From Quillaja saponaria (lineage: Eukaryota; Streptophyta; Magnoliopsida; Fabales; Quillajaceae), in NCBI GenBank assembly GCA_029379385.1, contig CM055609.1, positions 7,998,001 to 8,062,000 of the forward strand: a DNA stretch of 64,000 nucleotides, written 5' to 3'. Positions 36,392-48,568 of the stretch are shown in pieces. The position numbers were made by a program, and so were the translations under genes. The notes beneath the pieces were generated by a model, which ran no database searches, was not told where the DNA came from, and worked only from the letters and a program-made list of their open reading frames with translations. Positions within the stretch are counted from its first letter, which is position 1; every line of letters starts with the position of its first letter.

Positions 36392-38850
36392 CTCTCTGTT
36401 GTGTTTATACCTGGGTTCAAATAAAGATGGGTCTATATATTCATGTTTTTGAGAGCTTGTAGGAAGTAACCAGTCAAAAAGTTGATTCTTTCTATCGGGT
36501 GCGCCACTTCTGACCCTTTTAATCTTCATGTTCCTTGTATGGACCCCATGACCTGTTTATCATATATTAAATTATGCAATGTAAATAATTAGACTAGTAA
36601 ATGTTGTAATAAGAGAGACATATTTATAACATAATGTATAATATATTAAACAATATAGTTATATTATTGTTATTTTTTATATAATTAATTACTGTTAGAA
36701 TATAATATAAAATTAATTAATTAATTATATAAATTTATATTATTATGAAATAATTATTATATAAGAACTAATTAAATTGTCTTATATTATTTTGTTATGA
36801 TATGCTAAATATAAGAATCGACTCATTATGCTGTTGTTTTATTACCAAAGCTTCACAAAAAGTTTGATAAAAAGAGAGTGAATTAACAAAAGTGATAATC
36901 CTATGTTAGTTGCTGTGAGACTCTGTGACTTGTGACTTTTGAGTATGGCTAGAAACAAACAAATAGAAATATTGCACTTTCTGTTCGTGTCATTCATCTA
37001 GTTCAAAGGTCTACTCTCGTAGAAGGTCTATGTGGAGTTTCTTCTCTCTCAACAAAAAAAAGAAAAAGCATGTGATTTGTGTGTTAAATAAATAGAATAC
37101 AAATACTACTTGGTTTTTAATGTACATTTGGTTTAAAACTGAAGGGGTATTAGATTATTTGATTAATATATTTACAAATATATAGAGTATTAAGATTATA
37201 AATGGAGGGAAATGCAATGTGAATGATATAAACAGTAGATATACAAGTGAGTCTAATTTTTAATAAACAGTAGATATATATACAAGCGAGTCTGATTTTT
37301 AATTGTAAAGGAAACAATTGTTTTTCTCGACTCCGGTTGACGTCCTCCTAAATTCTAAATTCAATATTTTTATAATTCTTAAATAATTATAAAAGAAGTT
37401 AAGTTTGTAATTTAAACGAAATGAATATAAATTAACATGAATATATCTTATAACCAAATTAAATATAAATAATAATTATTTTTATACCAACAACTTCTGA
37501 CGCAATCATTCAATGCCAAAATTTGATAGTTGAAGTATCAAACACAAGTCATTAGAAAAAACTGCATAAAACTTGAAACTCTCCAAGTCTAGTTACTAGA
37601 CCAAGCATTATAGAGAGCTGGCAGCAAGCTGTTGCCCTAAACATGTGATTATTGTATTTTTACCACCCATTAACTATTTAGCTTGCCTCATCAAAAATTG
37701 ATGATTTTATGCATTTTAAATCTTGAGTACTATGTAAACCTTGTCATAGTTTTTTCATTTTTGTGTTATCAAACATTTCAAGGTAAATTGTTATTTATGT
37801 CTTGTCAACTTTTACAATAAGTCATTAAGTATCTGCGTAATTATTATAAGAATAGATAACATTCAATTATTGATGCGTGTGACACTTACTTAAAACTATA
37901 ATAATCTTCAAGCAAATATTATAGACTAATAGGTTATAATCAGCTTCATTAATTATAGAAAAAAATAATATATCAGTTTCCAGTGGTAAAAGGTGATTTT
38001 GTGTCACAACATTGAGGTAGATTATTGTAATGATCTGGTAATATATAAGAAAATGTGTCAATCTCAGAAATTGAGTGTAAAGCAGACAACATAATGCCGA
38101 TACTAAAATGGAGAATTTGGGTCTATTATGAGAAACCCAATAAATTAATGACACAAATTGTTCATTGTGTTCACTGCAAAGTTAAGATAAGTCAACAAAG
38201 CAAGTAGTGACAATTGCTACCAAATACACAACCTAAGCAAATGTCTTCAAGCTCTTCTGCTACTTCCGGTGCCAGTTTTACACCAATAGAAAACATCATA
38301 ATTCTCAAGGCAACCCTGAGGTAATACCCTGCAAACGTTGTCAACATGTTTTTAATAAATGTCAACTAAAAGAAGGTGGAAACTAGTACAGTTATACAAT
38401 CCTCATTAACCCAGATGCAAAAAGTTTAACAAAAATTCACAACACTTCAGTCTGCAGCAAACTGAATGTCACATAATGACATGTTCAGCCAAAGGCATTT
38501 GATTAGTAGCAACTCCAAATGATGCTCAAGTATGGGAAGCTTCAGAAACCAGTTTGACTTGATGAAACAGAAGTCTTGGTGCTTACTACCATGTGCTATA
38601 ATACCAGCGCTACAAATCTTCACATCCTTGTTAATTTTCCTTTGTTTCACAGATCTACCTGTCTGTAACATATCACGCTCCTACTTGAAGATCAGATTAT
38701 CATATTCACTTTTAAAGAAATAATCCACTGCCTACCACCACTTCCAGCTAGTGAACCTGCAGTTACTTTCTTATAACAATACACTACAATGCAATATTGA
38801 AAACCATATCTCTTAAAAGCATAAATGTTGCTTACTTTGGTACGGTTGCT
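36392..38850. other. MLO promoter side, AT-rich spacer, and ARF3 3' flank
   Basis: 36560-36800 is extremely AT-rich. A short direct duplication (AAACAGTAGATATA...GAGTCT) occurs at about 37228-37300. 38160-38850 is the likely 3' untranslated and downstream region of ARF3. No gene recognised. Confidence 0.5.
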
Positions 38851-41800
38851 TCATATTGCCTTGCTCCTAATGGGAGGCTCTGGATGAAGCTGCTCTCCAA
38901 CACCAGGAATAAAGGAAGCCCCATGATTCAATGGACGAGCTATTGGAATGGGGTTGTCCACTTTATTTGCAACATGTTTTTCCTCAGTTAATGAAAAACC
39001 AAAGAGTCTGCAACTATTTTTACATGAGGTTACCAACTCTTGACTGCCCCTAAATGCTGATTGTGATACCCGAGAGTGTGAAAGACCTAGTTGATCGTGC
39101 ACATTGAGCATACCAAAAGAATTTGGCCCTGCAGCTTCACCAGTTGGCATAGGTCCACAAGGTGGGGATAATGCAAATTTTCCTCTTGGTTCGGAAAGGT
39201 ATGACCTTTGACGCTGTATTTCACGCTCCATTTCCAAATTAGTGTTGGTATTATATATTGCCTCGCAGTTTGAAACTGGATTGATTACTTGCTGGAAACA
39301 TTAACACTGAAGATGGAGATGAAACTTGCTTAGAAGGGGCAGATGTGCGCAAATACGCAGAATCTCCCTGCATGTGGGCAGACCATCCGGTTCTAGAGCT
39401 TGGCATTTGACAACCATCAAACATACCAAATGGAACATGTTCATGAGCCCCATTGACAAACGAGGCTCTTCCAAATGGTGCCCCTGGAAATATTTCTTGA
39501 CCTTGCAAGACCTTCTGGAATCGGAAAGATTCACCAAAGCCTGTGCCATTACTGAAAATATCAGAATTCACTTGTGGGATTCTGATACTATCTCCTGTTG
39601 CAGCATTCCTAGAACAATTTGTACCAGGATAGCACCTCCTTAATTCAGATAAGTGCTGACTCTGACTGCCAATACCATCACAAGAAGCATTAGCACCCAA
39701 AATTTCTTGACCTTGCAAGACCTTCTGGAACCTTGAAGGTTCCCCAAAGTCCTGACATTCCAATCCCATCTGGTAGAAAGTAAAGACTGGTCAAGAATGC
39801 TTTATGATGAGGCACAACAATCAAAATTTGCTCAAGAATACTTACTAGGAACTGGAAATTCTGGTTTTGATGAAAGCAGCCCAATCCTGGTCCTCTTCAA
39901 TCCAGTTGCGGAGAAGCTATTGGAACAGGAAGCAGAGGTAGATGGCTCAATTTCCCAAGGAGAAACCCTAGTATGCCTAGTGCTCTCTGCATCATCCCAC
40001 CTAACCTGCATGTGTAGTTTGCATGGAAGTTACATATCAGTTCTGACTTACTTGGCTCCTAAACAAAGATAAACTGTGCACAAAAGAAAACAAAAGTATC
40101 CACAAGAAACAAGGGATACCATATCAGTAAAACAAAAAACGAAAGAGACACCTAAATTATGATAGGTTTGATCTGCCATCAAACAGGGGAGATGCTAACA
40201 TAAAATACAAATTGCATAAACTAATTGCAATTACTATCAAGAACTCAACCGACCATTGACATGGAAAACTATTCAGATTTGTGAAGAGCATGCCAAGTAT
40301 AATTCTCTTAGCAAATACTTACTTATCAGGAAAAAATAATGTAGATAGTAAATCATTAACAAAGAAAGCAACAGCAAAGCTGCAACATGAGCATCCAGTA
40401 AGCACTGTTGAAAAGGCATGCAACTTAATATCTTTTAGGTGGAACTTATAGAATCTATATAACTGAGACAGAAGGTTAGCCAATTGGTGTGCTGAGATTC
40501 CACCTAGAACCACAACAATTTCTTTGATGATTGCTCCACCTATTCATTATAGAACATGCCCATTCTTGGTCACCTATTATTTGGGGTCTGCAGAGACGAG
40601 ATGATTTTACATTATTCTGGTGCTTAAAATGCATTCCTCAAATGTATTAAGGCTTAGGCCTTGTCATCCGCATGTCCATGAAAGCTATGTATATAAACAC
40701 TACTTTATGATGTGGAATTTACAGTGCACAACCTCAAAAAGAGATTCATGAAAATAAAAGTACCAGATAAGAACATCATGAGCCAGATTATCTAAAAACA
40801 TGAGTCACAATACATAGCTCAAAGTCTAACCCAGTAATTCAGTAATATGAAATCGCACCGGTGCATATCAACCCAGTAAAATCTCTTTAAAGGTTTACAA
40901 CTCTTAACATGAAAGAATAACAAAAATATACTTATGAGACACAAACCTAATTATGTAAATGGTTAGATAACAAACAAGAACTATTCAAACTGCATACCAA
41001 TAGGCATTTCCATTTTGATCCAGGCCAACTGACAGGATCCACATCGCTAATTCCAGTAATCAGACCTGTGCATCTGCCCAGGAAAAGTTTCATTTAACAT
41101 TTTCTTTAGACTAGATTATCTAAAGTACTGCAACCACAAGCATGTCAAACCTTCGCTCTGCAGCATCTTCTGTTTCAAAACGCATTCTGAACCTCATTCC
41201 AACAGAGAAACAATGTTCAAGGTTCTTCAGGAATTTATGGACAGGTACTATGAACTCTGATGAGCTGGCCCTACAACATGGCATCACCAATGTAATTATT
41301 AGACATTTGATACCGGTTTTTTAAGGACCCAATCAAGTAGGAATATCCGATACAAGTGGGTTATCATTAAGCCACCACCCAATGAACCACCAAGAGATAC
41401 ATGCAAAACACTCACCACCTAAGAGAATCCACCCTAGAGATATTAAGATAAAAGAAAGTCCTCCACAAAATTAACTTAATATCACTCAATTAATCACTCA
41501 GACTCTCAGTTCCTCGACTCATCCAACTACACAGCCACATGTATATAGTAGTTAATGGAACATACCTCCAAGATCAAAAGGCTCTTGCATAAAATATATA
41601 CATGTATTAAGATTTAACTACTAAAACAAGTATCTAAGTTCATGATAGAAGCATTGAATCAAAATAAAAGACACAAATTAGATAGAGGACACACATGTGC
41701 AATTATGAATTCCTAAAGCTTGACTTCTCGGGTAATGCTGTCGGCTTGAACACTCTAAAGTGAAATGAACAAACTTTTTTGTAGAGAAATCCAAATTAAG

Positions 41801-44755
41801 TTCTGTTTGTTGCATTTGAAAATACACACATAGATCTTTCCGATGATACATTATACATCCCATGATACAAGATAACGAATTCTCATAACTGAATCAGAGT
41901 AGGGCTTGTCTAGAGACACTTTGGTGTCCAGATTAACCACAAATGGCATACATCATAAAAGGGCGCAAGAACAATTTTTCACCCAGTAAGGAACATAAGC
42001 AAACTAGTCAAAAGAAATACAGTAAAACCTAGATGGGGTTGATGGAGTAGATATAACTGACCATATGTCTGAGGCTCTGAGCATATCAATTATCAACACA
42101 AGTTATCAGGACAATTTATTTTTCTATTAGTGACTCAACTACTGCCAGAGAACAAAACTAGGCATTATGCATTGCACTGCAGAATTGAGGGGGAAAGAAG
42201 AGGCAGCCCTACTTTGCTGATGATCACATGATGTCCTAAGCAGAAGTAATAGTACTATGTTCATAAGCTATACATTTAGGAGAACAGAGTACCTAGGTAA
42301 TGGAGTTGAAGTGTTGAAAGAAAAGTTATAGACTAAAGTAATGGTTCAGCACAGCAGTACTTAAAAATGGTAAGAATATAAGATGAAGAAACAAGACATA
42401 ACTAGACTTTGTCAATGGCATGAATACAAAGGAAATCCCATGGAAAATTAGAAAATGATACATTGAAGACATGAGGAATACAAATACTCGGTTTAAAGTG
42501 TGTTTGGATGCAATATCTATGGTGAAGCAGCGGCTGGACTGAATTTTTAGGATTCACTTTTTGTGTTGTTAATCCCCATGATCCTTACATTAAACATGCT
42601 TAGTCAGCACTCCAAACCAGAAGTAGGTTGGGCTGGATAATAGACATGCTGATTAATAGGTTTATAGACACAGTACTCATCTAGCCTGCCCTATTATCAC
42701 CCACATTAAAACCTACAACAAAATCTATAATTTAATAAAGCATTGCACAACTTCAGAAAATTAATAATCAAATTATCATAAAAGTACCTTGGATTGTAGT
42801 AAATATTAAAGGCAGGATTTTGTAGATAGAGCATTGGCCACATCTATGAGATTGGTAGGGTTCAACATCTGGCCACAAGGAGCTGAAAGTGTACCACCAG
42901 CTTTAAATTGAGCCGCTCTTCGAATTCCCAGTCTCAAGTCTCCATCCTCACCCCTGCCATAAATTTCCTATGTAAAATCTAACCAACAGGAATTGATTAA
43001 GATTCTTTAAATTGTCCTACCTAAGAAAAAGAACAGCATCCCCAGAGATAAGCTTCTTCTTGTTCACAAATGCACTCCACCCAGTTGTAAGTAAATGTCT
43101 CCTTGGCTGCCCTGCCCATATTTTAAAATAATAAAGAAATCCATCAAACATGATTTCAATTATTTAGTAGAGAATACAGCCTCAAGATATGAAGAGGATA
43201 TATAACAGATATTAGTGACAAACCCCTGTAGATATGTCGAAACTTCCATTCCAGACCATGCAGATCCTTTGCTATAAGTTCTTGTGAAGGTCTTTGCTGA
43301 CTGTAATCCTATAGTGACAAGAAGTTAATTTTAAAACGCTATTAAACAACTATTTGACAATGTTGAGAAAAAAAAACAGACATCAAAGCATGCTGAATGA
43401 AATTTTTTATTTAGATGACACCAAAATAAACTCAAGGTATTACTGCATATACTTACTGATTTTAAGTATATATCCATATGATAATGAATTTAGGATTATT
43501 CACCGCATTTGAGGCAAAATAAATGAATCATAGTAATTACCAGGGGAGGAAAGCAATCTTCAGCAGCCCGACGAGGAACAGAAAACCCTCCATGAGTGCT
43601 AGTATCCGAAGCAGTAAGAGTCTTGCAGAACATGTGGGGGGTGGTGGACTTCATACCAGCTTCAGTATCCTCCTCTTCCCCATCAGCATCAGTTTCCCCT
43701 TCCCGCAGTTTTTGCTCGATTTGCTATAAATAAGAGTAAAATCAAATGTCAAACCCGTACCCAACATATGTTTCCTTTGTTTTGTTTTCTCTCCTCCGTG
43801 TGCGTGTAATAGGGGACCTTTTTCCCCTTATCTGATATTTGCATGGGAAATAGGGGCAAATGAGGGATAAAATACACCAAAGAGGAAGCTCTATGGGTTT
43901 TGCTTTTTTTGAATTTCGGCTAACTAAGCAATTTGTTCCATTATGTCTGTTATTGAACTTTCCTCGTCTAAGAAGATTTAAACGTACTGACTAATTCCAC
44001 ATTCAATAGTAGGGATTACTTCCAATTCCCAAGTATTTCCACCAAAGAAAACAGGTTTGAATCATAACAAGACTTACCTCGCTATCAGGAACCAGTGAGA
44101 CCTGGTAATAAACCTCATCACTGCCCTCCTCTGCCTGCCCAAAATTGACACACATTTCAAATTCAATTTACAAGAAACCAACTTTACTTTGTATCATGTA
44201 CAGCCGTTCATTATGCCACCAAGAAACCACAATAGGGAAAAGAAAGTTCAAAACCTTCCACCACTAAACACGTTGTTTTACACTGTTAGGGTGTAATATA
44301 TTAAAATGGGAACTTTACACCTTTCTCATCAATTTTCTCGGAAAACAAACAGAACCCATATATAAAACCTTACAACCATCATCAAAATTCACAAAATCCA
44401 GTGTCAAACATCATTCAGTGAAGGGAAGAAAAAACAGTCAAACACTTACATGGAGCTTGACATCAACAACGCGACAGGCCACATGGGAAGGCAGATTGTA
44501 AGCAGCAGGAGGAAAATCATGGACCTGCTCGAAGTGACCTTGTGGGAAGTACACCACCACGCTGCCTTTCTTTGGCAAAGAAATCAGTGGGCCAGCACAC
44601 GCATGCCATAGCTCCAAACGACCCGAAGAAGAAGAAGAAGCCAAAGCCGAAGCAGGAGAAGAGCTAAAACCCGAGGCAGGGGAAGAAGAATCAGAGGAAC
44701 CAGACGATGGTGTTTCATCATCCTCTGTGGTGTTGAGATCGATTAAACCCCCCAT
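38851..44755 (-). CDS. ARF3: Auxin response factor ETTIN/ARF3 (all ten exons present; frame broken by three 1-bp insertions as given)
   Basis: Exons, right to left: 44755-44450, 44134-44078, 43723-43541, 43308-43224, 43111-43021, 42953-42788, 41270-41151, 41073-40998, 40005-39846 and 39769-38851. The start MGGLIDLN and [20 protein letters not shown] are ETTIN-like. The B3 DNA-binding domain (about residues 149-255) has [20 protein letters not shown] and [16 protein letters not shown]. The Auxin_resp region ([31 protein letters not shown]) follows. There is no C-terminal PB1 domain, as in all ETTIN proteins; ETTIN patterns gynoecium and leaf abaxial fate. The frame shifts at 42825-42826 (exon 6), 39751-39752 and 39294-39295 (exon 10), each a doubled C on the coding strand. 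Without those bases the length would be about 719 aa, normal for the family. Either these are assembly slips or the gene has recently died; the conservation elsewhere favours slips, but this is not proven. Confidence 0.88.
39494..39514 (-). promoter_or_regulatory. tasiR-ARF target site B in ARF3
   Basis: The coding strand reads AAGGTCTTGCAAGGTCAAGA plus A, encoding K-V-L-Q-G-Q-E. This is the sequence cut or repressed by TAS3-derived tasiR-ARF, which is complementary apart from one G:U pair. Two such sites are the hallmark of ARF3/ARF4. Confidence 0.93.
39704..39724 (-). promoter_or_regulatory. tasiR-ARF target site A in ARF3
   Basis: Identical 21-nt site, 210 bp upstream in the mRNA (same exon). 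Flanking codons ([10 protein letters not shown]) are also the same, so the two sites are embedded in repeated peptide blocks GE(P/S)(S/F)[11 protein letters not shown]. Confidence 0.93.
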
Positions 44756-44767
44756 TGAAACAAAGCC

Positions 44768-44901
44768 CTAAACAACAAATGGCACCGAATCTAATACTAA
44801 CAAATGGAAACTGCTCACACAACAATAGCTGTAAATGACCACTTTTGAGAAGGAGAAAAAGTAAGAGCTTTCAAGGAGAGATGAAAATTTCATCTCAGCA
44901 T
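44768..44901 (-). promoter_or_regulatory. Two upstream ORFs in the ARF3 leader
   Basis: uORF1 is ATG CTG AGA TGA (44901-44890). Its stop overlaps the ATG of uORF2 (44893-44768; 41 codons, starting MKFSSLLESSYF), which ends with TAG 12 nt before the ARF3 ATG at 44755. Arabidopsis ETTIN also has uORFs that control translation through ribosomal protein L24. The ATGs are read directly; the transcript start is assumed to lie upstream. Confidence 0.65.
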
Positions 44902-47900
44902 TTTCAGAGAGTGTGGTTTGAGCACTTTTGGCATTGTTAAAAGAAGCTGACCCAATATATTGCAAAAAAATAAAGAGACCCTCTTCCTCTCTCTGTTCTA
45001 TGATCTATCTCTCTTTCTTTCACACTCTTCTGCTATCTCTCACACTGCTTTCTTTTTCTCTCTTTTTTTTTTTTGGGTCTTTTCCTTTACTTTTTTTTTT
45101 CTTTTTGTTGGTGGGAATGAATGAGTGAATGGGTTTTTTGGGTTGTTTCAAATCAAGCTTTCATGGGGATTTAAATTGGGAATAATGAAAATGGTTTCTT
45201 TTCTTTCTTTACTCGTTTTTTTTTTTTTTTTTTTTTGCTCGTCTGCGGGCTGAAGCTGCAGCAGTGCTGCAGCTGCTGCAATGCTGCGATTGTTGTGTGA
45301 TGTGTGGCAGAGAAAGAGACAGAGAGAAAGAGAAAGAAAATTTATGAGAACTAAGACTCTGGTGCTTTTACTTGTGAGGGGATGAGGGAGTAGTCCCCAG
45401 CATACTATTTGGTTAAATTCCAATAAAATATCACAAACTGAATACAGAGATTTTAAGCCTGTACGGCCCCTTAATTTTCGGGCGGATGTCTATTCTGTCC
45501 CCTTCTACTTAATCAAATCTCACACATATCCCTCGACTTAATCCTACTTTAATGGAAGATTAGATCTTCCTCCTACTTTTACTTACATTACATTTTTTAA
45601 GCTTAATAATTTATTTTTTCTCTTGTCCTAATGATTGGTAAATATTTTTTTATCTTGTAAATTCTCATCTTATGTGAAAACATAATTCAATCTTGGATTC
45701 TTAATTTCAACTTTAAATAATTTTAATATTGCTTTGTAATACTCTCCGTGTATATTTATGTTTTTTCAACAAATCAAGTATTACTTTTCAAATAAAAGCC
45801 ATCCATGATTAAAACACTTATTAACTCTAGTCTTGGTAAGGACTTTATTTTTCCTGGAAAGGTGTCTTCCTATCAATTCTTTAATCTATACTTGCTTGAC
45901 TCTAAAAGACAGATAGTGATTTGGCAATATGAGTCTATTGTTTCTTGCACATTGGAAATGAGAGTGAGACATGTGTCTTGCGAAAGTTAATTATTTTCGC
46001 AATGACTTGGCGAAGTATGCAGCATGTGTAATTTACAATGTTCTTTTTTAATGTTGTCCCAACTTTCTTCAACTTTTAATGTATATACTTAAAAATAACT
46101 TGTTCTCTTATAACTTTGAACCTTCTTTAATTTTCAATGATATTCAAGTTTAACAATAAAATCCTCACTAATTAAGCACTAAATTTCTAGACTACTTATT
46201 GGTATGGCACTTTGATGTCAAACAACTAGTTTTTTGCATCATATTTCTAATTTTGGAGAGGGTCTATTTCTTTGTCAATTATTACATGGTTAAAAATAGC
46301 ATGTATTTCTTGCTTTTAGTTTAAAATCAGTTAGATTTGCATGTTCATTTGCCTTACATATCTAGTGAATGTGTACGTGTATGGGTATGGGATACCCTAT
46401 TTGATTCGGCACCTAAAATGGACAATATTTAATTATTATTGTTGTAGATGTAGAATTCAAACATTTGCTTTCATTGGAAAACATTTTTACCAAACTCTGT
46501 TTAATCACAACTATATATAATAACACCATAAATGCCATTCATATTTGTTAGTATTAATTCTTAATGTTGACAGGGTACCAAATAAAGAGATAAATTAAAT
46601 TAAAAATAGTTTATATTACTACATAATGTTTAAAAATTCATCCTTTCACTTTAGTCTTACAACCCACCAATTCAATATTTCCATGCCTACTCAAGTTTTG
46701 ACTTTACCATTAGAGTCCAATGAATCATAATTAGTTGTTTTCTTAGGCAAAACGTAAAGACAAATTCCAGTGATTGTGCCTACCCAATTACAAAATATGT
46801 TTCATTAGAAAACATAAAAGTAAAAGAAAGGACAATAAAATAGTTAAAAAAACATTATCCTAATTTCCACCCTAGATCATGACACTTCCTTTTGGTTAAA
46901 ACATAAGAGAGTAATTAATTTTAGGATTGCTTCCCTACATGTGCACAAAGTAATTAATTTGTCCCTTACACATGATCAGATTTCTTAATCATGGGTCCAG
47001 GATATCCCTCTAATTAATCAGATTGGATTCTATGTCTATAAATAATTAGCAAATATGAATTCGTGATTATATCGAAACTCAATAGGATTGAGTTAGATTT
47101 AAATTAATATGTTACTTTACAAATATGTTAAATTAAATTTTAAAAAATAAATAATAAGTGAAACCTAAATTCTTATAGAATATTTTCAAAAGTCAAATCC
47201 GGTGAATCTTTGGCCATTACTATGTCATTTGGGAATCTCTAATTAGTAGACGTTTCTTGTATGCATGCATACAAAATTACAAACCAAATCAAATGGTTGA
47301 TTTTTTTGGCAAAATGGTATTTAACGTGTCTAAATATTTTATTTTTCTTGTGTCAATATTGTCCCTGTAATTTTAAAATATTTATAATATCTCATCATTG
47401 TTAAAATATAATGAAAATTATTGATTCAATTTAAACTATCACATATATGGTGAGTTGGCATAATACAATAAATAAGTCTCCTTAAAGTATTATATTTTTT
47501 GTTCATTTCATCTTAAAATAACATATTTTGTTAGATTAGCCGTAGAAAGTATCTATTTTTTTTTTTTGTTAAAATCATTCTAAAATATACAAATCATCAC
47601 AAACTCTAATTTTATAATTTTTAAAGAGAAATGACAAAGAGAAGTGAGAAACAAAAGTTAACATTTTTGTTAATATATCAACTTAGCACATGTGACCATA
47701 CATTTCAAGGCTACATCAATAATTTACATCAAATTATTAACAGTGTTACATTTTGGACAAAATTAACTTAAAAATTGATCAAAATAAAATATTTTGAGGA
47801 CAATTAATTTTTATATTACCTAGATTTTCCTTACAAATCTAGTCATAAATAAAAAGAAATACAGTAATTAATATGCCAAAAAAAGAGAGAAATTATTAAT

Positions 47901-48532
47901 GGAGTTGAACAACATGTCAGTAAAACCAATTACTCCATTTGAGACCATGACTACTAGAATACTCATTTGAATGAAAGAACTTAAATTTTGAAACCAATTA
48001 TGCCATTAAATTTGAGGAATCCTTTGTAGAGCTTAGTGTTAAGGACCAACAGAGAAATGAAAATGAACCAGTAGCTAAAATTAGGTTCAACAGTGCTTGT
48101 ACTCTTGTAGCCTTGTACAAAGTTATTATTAGCAAGTTGTTATGGTTTTTTGGTTCCTTTTGAGGAAAGGGTATGTTTGTAACTTCAAATAAATACAGAC
48201 AAATGTGTCACAATAATGAAAAGGACCACGACTTTATCAGAACCATCAATTACAAAGAACCCAAAACACAGGCCTAGCTAGGACCCTGCCCTACACTATG
48301 GGGCACTCCCAACCCTATGTGAAATAACCCGGACAAAACGGGTTACAACTCAATACCCAATTGGCTTAAGCCTGCCCTGTGCTTTTATCTTTAAGAGGAA
48401 AAACTTTACCCCACGCGCTTATAACGGCACGTGGAAAGAAGCACAGTTGGTGGCACTGGTGTGAAACTGAAAGACTGAAAGTGAAATGGCACAGACAAAA
48501 GTTGGAAAGCAATTTTCCTGATAATGAATTTG
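44902..48532. other. ARF3 promoter/leader, then gene-less spacer
   Basis: 44990-45240 is strongly pyrimidine-rich with several T runs on the + strand (GA-rich on the ARF3 strand). Beyond 45430 the DNA is AT-rich without coding signal. One CACGTG (48428-48433) lies in a slightly GC-richer patch at 48240-48500. Confidence 0.5.
45214..45290. repeat. Poly-T run and CTG/CAG-rich tract upstream of ARF3
   Basis: A T run of about 20 (45217-45236) is followed by GCTGCAGCAGTGCTGCAGCT and further GCTGC units to about 45287, an imperfect trinucleotide-like tract within the putative ARF3 promoter. Confidence 0.7.
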
Positions 48533-48568
48533 TTGATGGTTGATGGTTGATGGTTGATGATTGATGAG
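48533..48568. repeat. Short tandem repeat of TTGATGG
   Basis: About four to five units of a 7-bp repeat (TTGATGGTTGATGGTTGATG, then TTGATGATTGATGAG). Confidence 0.8.

Noticed and set aside
39326..39643. 105-codon + strand ORF
   Set aside because: Antisense shadow of ARF3 exon 10.
42497..42630. Possible small MITE in ARF3 intron 6 (TGTTTGGATGCA and CTCCAAACC ends)
   Set aside because: The ends pair over fewer than 10 bases and no duplication flanks them.
47300..47820. Possible inverted ends (AAATATTTTATTTTT and TTGTCC motifs)
   Set aside because: Matches are short and AT-rich, with no target duplication; not distinguishable from chance by eye.
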